Origin: Tyto alba
Taxonomy: Eukaryota; Chordata; Aves; Strigiformes; Tytonidae
NCBI RefSeq assembly: GCF_018691265.1
Contig: NW_024881316.1
Span: 8,182,819-8,246,818 of the forward strand
Length of the DNA: 64,000 nucleotides
Reading direction: 5' to 3'
The notes beneath the pieces were generated by a model. The model was given only the letters and a program-made list of their open reading frames with translations. It had not been told where the DNA came from and searched no databases. The first letter of the stretch is position 1, and every line of letters begins with the position of its first letter. A program made the position numbers and the translations under genes. Of the stretch, positions 24,872-38,300 are shown one piece after another.

Positions 24872-27800
24872 GCAAGCAGGAAAACATATATTTTCTTAAT
24901 TTCTTGGAAAATATTTATAATTTGACAGCACTTCCGAAGTGGGACTATAATGAGACCTTTCAAACTGAATTCAGTGACAGAATAACTAATAGTAAGGGCA
25001 CTGTGTTACAATTTTAGATAATGAGGTTTACAGCTCTGCATCTTATGGGTCATTATAGACATGAATTCAGGTCTTTTGTCACGAGTTCCCTAACCATGAG
25101 GTAACTAGTTATCAGAGGGTTCCTTTCTCTTTTTCCCATTTTAACCAAAACCTTTAATGAAATCTTAAGAAAATTTCCCAAGGAAAAATAATCACTGAAA
25201 TTTTGTACTTTTATTCAAGGTTTATTTTTAAAAAATCAACATTTTTCATTGATATCTCTTTTGTCCAAATAATCTTGAATAGCACTGTCTGATGTTCCTT
25301 GTCCCTAGTCACACAGAGGGATGAAGGATGCTGTTCAGCCATCTGTACTTCCCTCTTTCACCTGAAACACAGGTTTTCTGCTGCATGTTATGCCTTGCAT
25401 TTGATGGACAGAGGGAATTACACCTTTGGCACTCTGACAAGCAAAAACTGTCGCAATTCAAGAAATGATGTTATCTATTAATGACAAAATTGTTAGAAAA
25501 GAAAAAAAAAAAGAAAAAAGAGCTTCTAGCTGTGTGAATAAGCAGAATTCCATGTCTCTTCTGGGGAAAAAAAAAAAAAAAAAAAGCTCTCATTTTAACT
25601 GTGACTACTGAACGCTTTGTAGCATATCACTATCAACAGCCAACATCTGTGCAGAACTGTCCTGTATGACACTGGTGTTCCACATCTCACACGCAAGTAG
25701 CTTTTAAGCAGGGATGAAATGAGATCTGGGTCAGAAATTCCCTAGGGACACTCTATAGGAAGAAAAATCTCTGCAGCCAGATTTCCATATCGTTGCCTGT
25801 AGGCAACTCAATTCCAAACAGAAAGATAAGAACCAAAACAAACCAGCAGAAACAAAAGGTATATAGTTTTCTGACTTCAGAGTATTTCCAACTTGATCTC
25901 CCTTCACTTTTGTACATCAGTAGCTGGAAATCCGTAGTTGCCAGCTAAGTTTTAAAAATAATTATAAATGTAGACATGTTGCATGTTGGGGCAATTACAC
26001 ACATTGCATGATGATTAAATGTAATAAGCTACCTCCATAAGATCTGTTGTTTTCTTTCTGAGCAAATACCCATAGCTAAGACAGAGAAAGGGAATTAGGG
26101 TACAATAATGTGGATGAAGATTTAGGCCATCATTCAGAGCACATCATTCTTGATGTCAGTGACCTGAAATGCTCCATGAGTTTAGGGAACAGAACCACCT
26201 CCACCCAACACTGTTTATTCAGGGTTACGACTTTTTGTTTTGTCTGATGCATTTCCTAAGATTGCACATGAAACCATCACAGCAAATGTAACTTTGTCCT
26301 CCTAAATGCTAGAGTCATCTTGTGATAGACATTTCTGAGCCCCAAAGTTACTTAAGAGCCTTAGCAGAAGTGGGAATAAAGTAGAAGAGGGGAAGAGGTG
26401 TAGCTGTTGCTCCATGGGCCACTGAAGGAATATCAACTTGGCAGAGAGTACATGATCTGGTTCACTGGACTGAGTGTTAACAAAGCCATACTGGCACAAT
26501 TATTACGGTCCCAGGGAAAGTAACCTGTAATTGGAGGACTTGACCCTTAGCACTGCAGTTTATGTGAAAGACAAAGAGAAAAATACCTGTATTTAACATA
26601 ATGCAGAAAAGGAACTGTGTTTTCAGAACTGTATGTTTCTCTTTATTGAGACATCACATTTTCAATCTCCTAATCAACACAATGTAAAAAGGCTTGAAAT
26701 CATTTTATCCTACTAAGCCTAGCACTCTGCTCAATTATCATCATAAAAAGGAATGGCTTTTGTTCTGCAGTTCACTCCAATTGGTTTCCAATAATTACCT
26801 TTATGTCTTCTTAGCTATCTAGTTTACAGAAAAGATCGTAGTGTATGTAAAGTTTACATTAAAAAAAGTTCAATAACTTGTTATCTGAAGATAGCAATTT
26901 AGCCTTATGTTCACTGTATATATTATGGCTTTTGTAGCTTCTTTTCCCTTTGAATGACACGGTCAATGGTTCATCACATTTGCACCTCAGAGGCAATTGT
27001 TACCCACTCATGTGTGAAAATAGCAGAATCTATTTAGATTAAATTGCTCAAGATCATCATGGATTGGTAAGGGACAAATCACAACATTTTCCTTGAAAGA
27101 AGATTGTTACCCTTCCACCTCACACATTCTGGACAAAATTTTAAGTACTATACAAATGCATTCTTAAGAACATAGAATTCAAAATTCATTCTGTTCCTTC
27201 TGCTCGAGGAAGATAAGTGTACTTTAGAAAAAGGGAAGAAAGAAATGACAACAAAATATGTTAAATAGTTACTTGTGTCATCACTTAAAGCATCCTACAT
27301 GATAGGAAAAGTACAAGTCTGTAGGAAAGTGTCTCAGAGAAAAATACATATCAGAACAAAATGTGCAATTTATAAATAGAATATGTACAATAAACATACA
27401 AACATACATTAAACATTTTAAAATCACCAGATTGCTTGAAAACTATATGTAACAAGTATGATGTTATATTTAAAAATATATTTTGTTTCAAGTATTGAAT
27501 AAATAAAGGAATTAAATTGAAAAAATTAGGTCTTTTTCTCTACAAGGTAATTTTAATTTCCAAATTGGAGTACAGAATATCTGTTTTTACTTTGATTCAT
27601 TGCTTTAATCAGTTTGCAATTAACAGAGATGATAGTGAATGTAAAGGTGGTCTGTACTAAATATAAGTATAAATGTAAATAATATAAATATATATAGTAG
27701 AATTATAAATAATATAAAAACATATATCCAAAATTACTTTTTTAATGTAATCCCATCTTTGACACAGAAAACATATTTCTTCAGACAAATCTATCTTTGA

Positions 27801-28575
27801 AGATGGTCTTTTTTCTTTATCTTTGCTGCTTGGAATTACACTAAACACAATAAAATAAGGTTAAAAATGAGGTGCTACTACAAATATTGCATGACAAATT
27901 TTGTATTAACAGTATTTTTCCCTGCAGTAAAATTATAGATTTAGTGCAACATAAATGAGGATAAAGATAAGCAAATCCTGTGAAGTAACATGAAAACAAG
28001 AAGATCTCATTTCCAAGATTATTTAGGTATGCATGAAAGATGAGTCATGAACATGTGAGGAAATAAGTTAAAGTATTTTCACATAAAATAGTGTTAACAT
28101 TTATGTTCAACATACAATGAAAAAATTGACAGTAAATTAATCATAACAAAAGAACAAGAATTATTCAGTTTAGCTGTGTATTTCAAAACTAGAAGCAAAA
28201 CTCTGGAACAGTGAAATCAGTGACTGTTTTCCTCCTTCTTGGAGTATGATCTGAACTTCTTTCTAACCACACAGTAGCTGGAGAAGTTCTAGTACTCTCA
28301 ATTCTCCTTGGTCAAAAGTTTTGATTGAGTAATTTTTTCAAAGACAAGTGTAATATCATGCTTAGTTCACTATTATCTCCTGTCATAGGAACGTTGGACA
28401 GAAAAAAAGCTCACTTTAATGATAATCCACTATTTTGACATGTCTTGTTGCTGTATGTCTGCATACACACAGGCACACAACTGACAGAGACTTGCATTAG
28501 AGGTACGGGTCTTCATGTGCACACCTGTGAGCACAGACGCACAGACTCAAAAAGCAAAAATACAGCTCATGTCAC
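24872..28575. other. AT-rich non-coding stretch, no gene seen
   Basis: Contains A-rich runs at 25501-25520 and 25567-25585 and a TA-rich tract near 27661-27725. The part at about 26940-27090 has balanced, non-repetitive sequence that could be a conserved element, but nothing coding is recognised. Confidence 0.65.
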
Positions 28576-28579
28576 TTTA

Positions 28580-28965
28580 GGACAGATGCTAAAGGAGGGC
28601 TGGAAGCGCTGTGTTTGAGGTTGCACCGGCTCAGTGGCAAGCTGGACCCAACTTTCCTTAATAAAGCTTCAAAGGGTGCTGCATGCCGTATGCCAATAAT
28701 GTTGAAAACTTTGTCTGTACAATGCGCACAGACAAGCTTTTTCAGTTACAGCTCCACAATTGTGAGCTGGTTCCTGGGGATGCCGCACCCCACCTAGGGG
28801 CATGCCCTTTTCCATGCCTGCCTGACTGCCAGCAGCATCCTTCGTCCTCCGCCTTTGACATCTAGGGGCACAGCAATCCAGTCCTATTTTCTGCAGGGAG
28901 GAACTTCAGGTCAGAAGAGGATTCCCTGCAGTTCTGCACCTCTAAAGTATTCCCACAGAAAGCAG
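28580..28965. other. GC-richer patch of unknown nature
   Basis: A locally GC-richer segment with several CpGs (GGAAGCGCTG, GCACCGGCTC, AATGCGCACA, GACGCGATTTCGCC) and an AATAAA near 28660. Overlapping 60-codon frames have no recognised product. It may be an old repeat or an LTR fragment, but I could not identify termini or a target duplication. Confidence 0.35.
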
Positions 28966-28969
28966 ACGC

Positions 28970-31850
28970 GATTTCGCCATTAGTTTCCATGACATAAAAA
29001 GAAGAAAAATACTGTACAAATGTGTAGAGGTTTCTTTATTTTGTGGAGTGTAATTTTATCCCGTATGAGGAACAGAGAATGCATTCAGAAAAGAGATGAA
29101 ATAAGGAAAATTACCAAGCAGTCTGTGGACAGCCAGACATTCTTTGGTGTTCAGAATAATTTTTTTCTGAATAACTCATTTATTATTTTGGGGGTGTATT
29201 CCAAGGAAATCTCTACTTGAATATGTATAGACATTTGTTTCACGTAAAAATCACAACTAGAATTCCTCTAACAATAGAGTGAATTTTGTCTTTCATTAAT
29301 ATCTAGAAAATAATAAAAATTAACTTACAAAAATAATTATTACCTAAATATTTACATAACTTTGGCAAATAAATTATTGTTTAAAAATGTGTTGCTGATC
29401 AAGATATGTTCATCTTAAGAACCTTGACAGATATACAAACAAGCATCTTTTTTATTTCAAATTTACAACTTAACAAATATTGAAAAACAAACAAATAAAT
29501 AAAAGCAACCAACAAGCCCTTCTCTCTTCATTCAAATGCTTACAGGAGTGTGGCAGTGATGTACTTTAGTCATAAGATATGTAGGCATGCTTTTGAGTCC
29601 CTGGCCTAATTTGTGCCAAAGTCCACCCCCTTAGATGACTTAGCTGTAGACAGGTAGTTTCTTTTCCAGCTTGGAATGTCAAAAGTGTTTGAATACAGTG
29701 CTGTTTTCTTACCACTTACTGATTTCAGAAATGGTAATGCTTTAAGCCTAGTAGCTGAGTGGACCACCTAGCCTAGAGACTGGCCTTTGATTCCTATCTT
29801 GACTAACAGCTGTGACTACAAGAGGATATGTTCCCATGGCTGGGAAACAAAGCCAAACACAACTAGGTGGTGAAAATTCAAAATAACCAAAATTTGATGT
29901 TCTCAGTAGATTAGAGGTTTCCAAATTATATTTGGCTGTGTTTTACCCAGTATGATGCCCAATTTCTAATGTTACTGAAAATCACAATCCTAATTTATTC
30001 TCCAGCAGTATTACTTTTTATATACACTCAGTGTTCAAAAAAAAAAGAAAAGAAAGAAAGAAAAAAAAAAAAAAAACAACATCACAAATAGATTCTATTT
30101 ACTTTTTACAGTTTATAATTAGAACAATCAATGTATTTAGACAAAAAGAAAGATGTTCATATCTTCAGTATTCCTTGGTAAATTTTTTTTGATGAATGAA
30201 TGTTTGAATATCTAATTAATGTTGGTTTTGAGGCTGATGGGAGTTTATAATTACCTTTTCAAATGAAAATTGATCAAGGCTGAAAATCAAAGGAAACATG
30301 GAAAAATACTTATAAAATTTCTTATGAAAAGATCTGTATTTTACTAGCCAAAGTAGAATCAAATATTTACTCTCTTAGTAAGAGTATACAAGATTAGAAA
30401 AACTGCTGAACAAGTGTTACTACTGTGTTCACACAAACAAAACACTTTTAATTTAAAAATCCCTTTATTTTAAATACTATCCAAAGGAAGAATTATGAGC
30501 TATATTTGAGTATACTGTGTGCTGTGAAGTACATATACATATTTCATCAAAAAAAAAAAAGAGGAAAAATGTAAAAATAGGTAATAATCTAAAGTCTAGT
30601 TTTCTTTGACACTGTTACTCACTTATTGATTGCTTATTTCCTTCATGCTCAGTCTTTTCATTTTAATACCAGCCCTGTCTGAGAGTCTGCAGGGTTGGAA
30701 TCTGCTGATGGAGCTAAGCAGACAATGTTACATAGATAAGTTTGCTGTACTGGGCTCAGTTTTGTAAAACTGTATCACAGCTATGGTTTTAAAATTTGCA
30801 TGATTTTAGATTAAAAAATAACAACAATAACCAGTGAATAACAACAAAAATAAAACAGATAAAAATTAATTAGATTTTTTGACTTGTGCTGTTAGTAAAA
30901 TATAACTTACTCATGTTAATATGGATGTATCAATCAGTGCAAAGGCATATAGAGCAATGATCTGCCTTCTGATTTTCCCTTTTCTATTGAAAATTCTCAC
31001 TGACTTGATATGTGTGTATTGGTCATTGGTATACTCCATACCTTGCTCTATGTTGTGCATATAGAAGAGTCAGATTCTTGCTTATCTGTAATTGTTTGGG
31101 TTGGTTTGTCTTCTCATGTAGAGAGTGGGGAATGTTTTCTCCATGTACGCTCAGAAGTTCAAAATTTGAATCAAATACTGATAATTTCATTTTCTTTATT
31201 TTTTTTAATACATATATGATGATTAGTGAATTGGCATACAGCCAAACTATGTACATTTCTACTGCAGTACTGAGGGCTGAATCTAGAAAATACACTTGAG
31301 CATCTTAATCCACTGCAAACATGCCCATGGGATCACTGGCATAACTGCAGTATTCAGGCCAATGTCCTACCATTTTGCCTAGTATATTTATAGTACAGCA
31401 TACATGAGTATATTTTTAACACATTCTGCTATCTCTGCTGAGTTTTCTAAGATTTTCATTATACTCCTTTGAAAAAGTTCATCTCAGTATCTTCAGTCAT
31501 CTCCACCCCTGGACAAAAATCCTGACTGTTTAAGAGCAAAAATATGGACAAGTCGATGTTACTTATGCAGAGCAGAAGATCAGCAAACTGTTCTAGTTTT
31601 CATCTTCAGCTATAAGACTGACATTTAGGCCTGTGCTGTTGTAGACACTAGTATTTGGCACTAACTATGTGAAAAAGGAAAAGTGGTCCCTGTGCCTTCC
31701 AGAAGATTCTCAGCACTAGTTTTCAACATTCAGGGGGAGAAGGATTTTTTGCATTTGCCAGTACTATCACAGATTAGTCTGATAGAGCTGAAATAAAAGA
31801 CATTATTTTAGTTGTCTTTGTTTAATTGTACACTGGTTGTCAGCTCATTT
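28970..31850. other. AT-rich non-coding stretch, no gene seen
   Basis: Holds an A/GAAA-rich tract at 30037-30076 and a poly-A run near 30549-30560. Three overlapping 69-95-codon frames at 31010-31299 on both strands have no recognised signature and are probably shadows of a stop-poor patch. Confidence 0.65.
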
Positions 31851-31899
31851 CTGCCTCTGTGCTGCAAAGACCCGGTGAAGAACATTAGCTACAGAATCC

Positions 31900-34260
31900 T
31901 GGACTAAACTAAATCAATCTTAATATTTCCTGTTTCTGATCGGGAGCTATGGAAATGTCTGCAAAGCAGCAAGGAACTGCAACGATCAGCACAATACTGC
32001 CAAAACCATATTTACAGTTCAGCTTTGCTTATATGATGTTGGTTTATGCTGTCTTTTTGATATAGGCCTGGAAGAAAGCCAAGTTTCAATGTCATGTATG
32101 GACATCATCGTCACAGTACGTGACACTTTCTTCAAGATGACAGAGGAACTTTTCCTAGAAGTTAAATGAACATAAAATTTTATCAGATTTGACCATCAGC
32201 AATTTTTGTTGACCATAGACAGGGTTGGGGAAATAACAAACCTTCCAATCATGTTTGTGCCTGCTGAATATAAGGTAACTAGCAATCTATTTATTTTATT
32301 GTTTGAGCACAATGAATAACTATTTCTTAGGTCCTCATCCATGTTGCTAGAAACACAGATAGGGAAAGTTACCCATTCTGGATCAGGGTTCAGAAAGAGA
32401 CTGTCCAGGGACAGATCTATGGACAAATTTTGCATGAAAGCTCAGTGTTTTTATGTCTAGCCTAAAGAGATATTTAATACCAATGGGACAGATGATCTGG
32501 AAAGCTGCAAACAGGGAAATGTGAAGTTGGTAAATTAATGGTATCTGTAAATTTGCAACATTGAGGTGAGTCTTACATGATGTGTAGTACTTCAAGAAAG
32601 TATTGCTGGAAAAGTACAAATGATGTGGATGTCTCTCCTGAGTCAGATAAGAAAGTTTGTTTCCTGAGGGAGTTCCAGGACAGATGGCACTTGCAAATGA
32701 AATGGCAGTGATGACAGAATTTGCCCAAGCAGATGTAAGCTGCTTCCAGGGAAACAAGAAGTTGTTGAATGAAACAGGATCAACATCAACACCTATTAGA
32801 ATGGCCCATCTGAAGAGATGCTCAGATAAACATTATGTTACACACTGACAGCTGGGAGACCACAGTGTTGTTAGTTTCTGGATTGGAAATCAGTTTTTTC
32901 CAAGGAGAGCAGTCAATAAAGAAGGAATGGAAGAAGCATATGCAGCAGGAAGTAAACTGGCAGATGCAAAACATCGACTGCTGCATGCAATAGGGGGAAT
33001 ATCTCAGAACTTCAGGATTTTCATTACTGCTACTTTACTATGATAATTAATATTGCTAGAACGGCTCTGTCAAAGATCAATTCTTTTAAAGTATGAGGGA
33101 AATTATTTGTTTCTGAGAGTCTTCAGGCACTTCTGCTGTGGGTGCATAACAGATACTGTGGAATCTGATGGTGTATTTAGATACATTAATGACACCTCTA
33201 CTATGTTTATGAATGACAAGGATGAACAACTCCAGACTGTGCTTTGGACTGAAAGCAGCTCTAAATCCATATTATATAACTAAGAGTCACCAATAAATGA
33301 TTTCTATAAGGATAAAATATTGTAACAACTATTTTAAATAAAATTGCAATTTAGATTGTAGTTTAACAGATGTCTGAGCAGAATAAAGCAGTTTCACAGG
33401 TTTTAAGCTTGTTTTCTGTTGTAGGGACAAATTTTATCTCCTAAAGAAAGACAGAGGAACAAAGGATACAAATAATGGATTTCATCTGTTTGCTTAGGGT
33501 CAGATATCAGGCTAAGACAGGAGTCTGGAATTATACAGAAATAGAGTATGATAGTGAGTATGCATATTTAGTAACAGTTTCAAAAACTATGTTGGAAGTT
33601 TTCATTATGAGGAATTGGATGACAGTTACTTATATCTTGCTTAACACTGAGTCAACCTTATGGAAATATAGTGAAGATAGTCAACCTGATGGAAATATGG
33701 TAAAGCTTTTAGTTATAAGAGTTAAAGACAATGTTATGGGATAATCCTGTATGTCAAGTTAATTTAGGACTGAAATATTACAAAGGAATAACAATATTAC
33801 CCTGTCCTCCAATGTGTTATTCATTAAGGTAGTTTGGTCCAGTCTGATATGTTCATGGAGTAAGACAAAGCACTGAGACATAAGCAGTTGTCATTTCCAG
33901 ATACAATGGTGTCAGTACAACCTTCAGGCAGCTACAGGCATCACACTGAGATTCTGGTTTTGTTTAAGATGAAATAGCAATGGAGGCAAAGATGATGTAA
34001 ATTTTCTCACCTTGGTTGAGCTAAGTGCAAAACAGATATTGTTCTGTAGAGTAAAACATTGCAGAAACAATAAGGAAGGATGTGCTAATAACCTGTACCA
34101 TTCTAAGAACAGTCTACAGATTTCCAGTATATCAACATCTGAGGAAATTCAGTCAGTTAATCTACAGGCTGAAATGTTCTTAGCTATTGAGACCCAAACT
34201 ATTTTGCAGAGAAAACTAGAATACTTATAAAGGATCTTTGTGGCTTGAGGAATATATCAC
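31900..34260. pseudogene. Possible degraded coding relic, family unknown
   Basis: Over about 2.3 kb, protein-like but interrupted frames are denser than in the neighbouring DNA. On the plus strand, 32657-32848 reads GVPGQMALANEMAVMTEF and nearby residues. A second frame near 32928-33045 reads EGMEEAYAAGSKLADAKHRL before a stop. Further open frames lie at 33053-33283, 33475-33744 and 34012-34230. On the minus strand, 124 codons are open at 32383-32757. The frames shift repeatedly and no start, splice structure or terminal repeat ties them together. I do not recognise the family. It could be an old retroelement interior, a processed pseudogene, or chance. Confidence 0.2.
33651..33708. repeat. 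Two-copy direct repeat, period 29
   Basis: GTCAACCTTATGGAAATATA and GTCAACCTGATGGAAATATG begin two adjacent 29-base units that differ at several positions. They lie inside the proposed relic region. Confidence 0.7.
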
Positions 34261-34261
34261 A

Positions 34262-34866
34262 CACAATGCTCACATTGTCAAGACTGAAACAGAAATTGTG
34301 AATTGGTTAAACTTCTATTAAAATGTGTGTGTGAGAGCAAACATATGTAAGTATCATGTAACTGAGTTTACACATAACAGAAACAACTTGAGTCTGAACA
34401 GACAACATCAGATTTATTGTGTAATGAATTTCAACATGTATTATGTACAATACTTTATATCTTTTCTGTAGTTGTTATACTAAAAAAAAAAAACAAACAC
34501 TCAAAAAACAACAAACCAACCAAAAAGAGGTATGCTTTCAAAGTTGATTGGGAATTAGTAATATTTTTACCAGAGTCTCACTTGTAAAAATCCTGCAGAT
34601 TTCTTTTGTGTAAGCTGTTGAACATTTCTGAAGAGGCTTTACTCTTGTCTTTACAGCAGTAAAGAGTTAAAATGAATTAAAGGAAGAAGTGTGTAGTAGT
34701 TCTATACAGTATTGCCCTAGCATATATTTATTTTTGGCATTTAACATTATTAGAATTAATATTAATAATACTGGAGTTCTGTATGCTTTGTATAATTATG
34801 CATTCTCTTTGAATACTAATTATTGCAACTTCTAGACTTGTTTTCCACAATAAGTAATATATAAAG
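34262..34866. other. AT-rich non-coding stretch next to CR1
   Basis: No gene seen. It contains an A-rich tract with CAAA units near 34482-34522 and an ATTAATATTAATAATA low-complexity stretch near 34745-34770. Confidence 0.7.
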
Positions 34867-35329
34867 AATCATAGAATAGATTCATAGAACCATTCCGGTT
34901 GGATAAGACCTTTAAGATCATTGAGTCCAACCATTAACCTAACACTGCCAAGTCCATCAGTAAACCATGTCCCTAAGCACCAAATTTATACATCTTTTAA
35001 ATACCTCCAGGGATGCTGACTCAACCACTTCCCTGGGCCTCCTGTTCCAATACTTGACAACCCTTTCAGTGAAGAAATATTTCATAATATCCAATCTAAA
35101 CCTCATCTGGCACAACTTGAAGCCATTTCTTCTTGTCCTATTGCTTGTTACTTCAGAGAAGAGACCAACACCCACCTCACTACAACCTCCTTTCAGGTAG
35201 TTGTAGAGAACAACAAGGTCTCCCCCGAGCCTCCATTTCTCCAGGCTCAACAACCCCAGTTCTGTCAACTGCTCCTCATAAGACTTGTGCTCTAGACCCT
35301 TCATCAGCTTCGTTGCCCTTGGACGTGCT
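34867..35329 (-). mobile_element. CR1 LINE, 5'-truncated copy with ORF2 tail
   Basis: This is the 3' end of a chicken-repeat-1 type non-LTR retrotransposon on the minus strand. The low-coordinate end carries the degenerate ATTCTATG-type terminal repeats typical of CR1 3' ends, read on the plus strand as AATCATAGAATAGATTCATAG. An uninterrupted minus-strand frame (34957-35304, 115 codons) encodes what I recognise as the CR1 ORF2 C-terminal tail, with landmarks [20 protein letters not shown] and [16 protein letters not shown] and ending near VLRDMVY. The high-coordinate end stops abruptly around 35320-35329, and everything upstream of the tail (endonuclease, reverse transcriptase) is missing. 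CR1 copies are usually truncated in this way and are inactive. The open tail suggests moderate age. Confidence 0.93.
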
Positions 35330-38300
35330 ATTTATTATGCAGTGAACTTACCATATAAACCATTTACTCAACTTACCCTAAAACAACAAAGGATTGATTG
35401 AATAATAATGGACATAAGTGTATTTTCACATATGTTTCCTTTTTACAATTGTATCAAAGAAGGTTTTGCCCCTCTTTAAATATGTCCTCTGTCCAGCATA
35501 TGCACATATGTCTATGTGCTTCATACACAATAGAGTGAGAGTATTTTTCTGCTCTGTAGAAGGGCTGGAGTACTTACACTGTATGTCACAATTAAGTTTG
35601 GCTGTCAACTGTTGCTAATAACCTGAAGTGCCATTAATTGTGTAACATTGTATATCATCTCAATGACCTCAATGCTTGTTGGAAGCTGATCATATTGAAG
35701 TGACTTTAGAAAGGATAGTATTTCATATATACCTGTTTTGTGTACATTTTCTTTTCTTATTTTATTTTTTTAACAACAGCAGAACTAATACATAATACAT
35801 TGTTTCAATATCAAAATATTTTTTGTATTCATCCACATACAGGATAAATAAGATGTCAGGCTGCTAAGATTAAAACATGTGGTGCAACATTGTATAGCAA
35901 ACATATTAAAAGTAATTTCACATACATCAGGAGGATCTTCTGGCTATTTAACTTAGAAGTTAATGAAGAAGAAAATTTGCCCTCCACTAGTGTTACAAGT
36001 TTTGCACAGCTCCTGTTTCACTGTGAGCCAATTCCATTTGCTTCTTCCTATTATCAGTGCCATCATGTTTGCTGTTTCCGTTACTACGGACACAGACACA
36101 TATAACACCACTGGAAAATACCAAGCAACATGGAATACATATGTCCTGCCAAACTACATAGGGCCAATGCACAGACTTGCACACTGATACGTGGTCATTC
36201 ATACTGTTAAATTCTTAGCATGGCCCCTGAAATAATTTTGGACTCAGCAACCAGCACTCTCAGAGACTATGCCCAGGCACAGTTTGATGTTTAGCATGGG
36301 CCAGGGACTCCTCCTCACAAGCAATCTGGATGCAGTTACTACAGTTTGAGACAAAAGAGAATTTATCTGTACAGAAATAAGCTGTGCCAAGGCAGCTGGC
36401 AGCAGGGCCGAAGAATAGTTTGTGGTGCATTTTCTTTATTAACACAGGCATGGCCCCGGATTCTAGACAATAAATAACATGCACTCCCTATGTAACTACA
36501 TCTGTTTGGATTCTGCATCCTTGCTCTTAGTTTTGGAGTATGCCAAGCTATGCTTAACAATTCAGAAATTGTTACAAATCAGAAAGATTTGTGCATGACT
36601 GCAGAAGGCTTCATGTATTTATTTTAAACTAAGGAAAGCAGATGATTAAAATCAACCTAATTCTTTATTAAGGCTGTGTTTTGTGATAACATTTCTTTTA
36701 TGAAAGTGTTCTGTGAGAATCATAAATGATTCTGTACAAGTTATGTCAAATTCTGCCTAATTCTCAGAAGTATTTTAAGATGAATTGATGCACGAGGCAT
36801 GCTCCAGCCTGAGTGTTGCGTGTCATTTGTTTTGTGACATTCAAGGCTGAAGCTAAATCCCTGAATGTCAGAGAGACATTCAGGATTCTGTGCAGTACTG
36901 TCTGCAGAGAGAGTTTGACCTTCACTATGGTACTTGCTGGGGGCATTCTAGTCTCCTGAATGCTCATAGGAGGCCACAGATACCTGTGGCCTTTTTTGGC
37001 AGAACATAAAATCTAGTGCTGAGCAATTTTCAGTTCAGACAGAGCTTGCAATGCAATTGAGCCATGCTTTTTCAGCGCAAAATACCAACTGGCATTTAGG
37101 TTTCCAGATCTACTTCCAGTTTTTGCAGTGACAAAAGGTGAGGATCTACCTTGGCTGACTTAGTGGATTTTGGATTAATTTCTGTATAAGAAGTCGAAGA
37201 TGGGACAAACTTCCTGAAAACCCCATTCTTCTTCTGCTAAGCTTGTCATTATGCATACATCTTTCCAATAAACCTGTGCTCATTGCATCTGTCAGTACTA
37301 CCTTGCCTAGGACAGCTCAAACAGAAAAAAAATCCTCAAGCTCTTCAGCTACAGGCTGTTTATTTGACTGAACTAATTATATATTCGTCTCTCCTTACAT
37401 TCTTACTTCATTTTCTATACATTTTATGTTTCCTGGGAGAGTATAAACTTTAAAGTTAGACTTTCTTGTAAGAACAGTGATACTGTCTCAGGCTTCAATG
37501 GTTCACAAAGCTACAAGTTGTTTTGTCTAAAATCCTTAGTCATATCTGAAGTTGGAAGGGTTCATAGGATCCTTCAGTACACCACCATCCAGTGGTACTG
37601 GACCTCTTTTTTGTCAGTATGTTAATAATATTTTCCATCAGGACAACTAATTTCTCATGTCTTTTGGATGTAAGTATATATTCAATTATGGAAGTGTTTC
37701 ATCTTAAAAAAAAATTCCTATTTTCCTTTTTAAAAAGGGAAAAAGTAATTAATTTTTTAAAATTAAATATATAAATAATTATTCTAACAAAAGGAGAGCA
37801 AAAATGGAATGATGAAGTACTTGGCCTAGTCCTTTTATTCAACTGCAAAGAGACTTGAACAATTTATTTTCAACTAATCTTAAATTTTTGTATCACTCCT
37901 CTGAAGAATCAATATTTATTGTTCAACACAAATGGGAAATGAACTCAAAGTGATGCCATTTATGAATCTGCATCATGTTCTGAAAGGGTAACCAATCTTA
38001 GAAAATCATCATTTACTTATCTCTATCTGACCACTCCAGGAATAGAATAATGAAAAAAAAAATGAGCCAATTCCTACTCTTAATATATTTTAAGCCAATT
38101 TCTAACTTGGGATATACTCCTATATGAGAAATAAAACAAAACCCCTTTTGATTGCCTTTTGTTAAAGACTCTCTTTTATCCTGACTAATAAAGGTGATTA
38201 AAAAAATTCATTTGTCTCTTCAATTTACCTTTTGTAAATCAGACAACTAAAGTATAATTTGAGTTTCTGTGATAGCTCAAGGAAAAATATCTCAGTGGTC

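Noticed and set aside
35354..35380. Minus-strand acceptor and GTAAGT donor 26 bases apart next to the CR1
   Set aside because: Too short, with no supporting frame. Splice-like words are frequent in AT-rich DNA.
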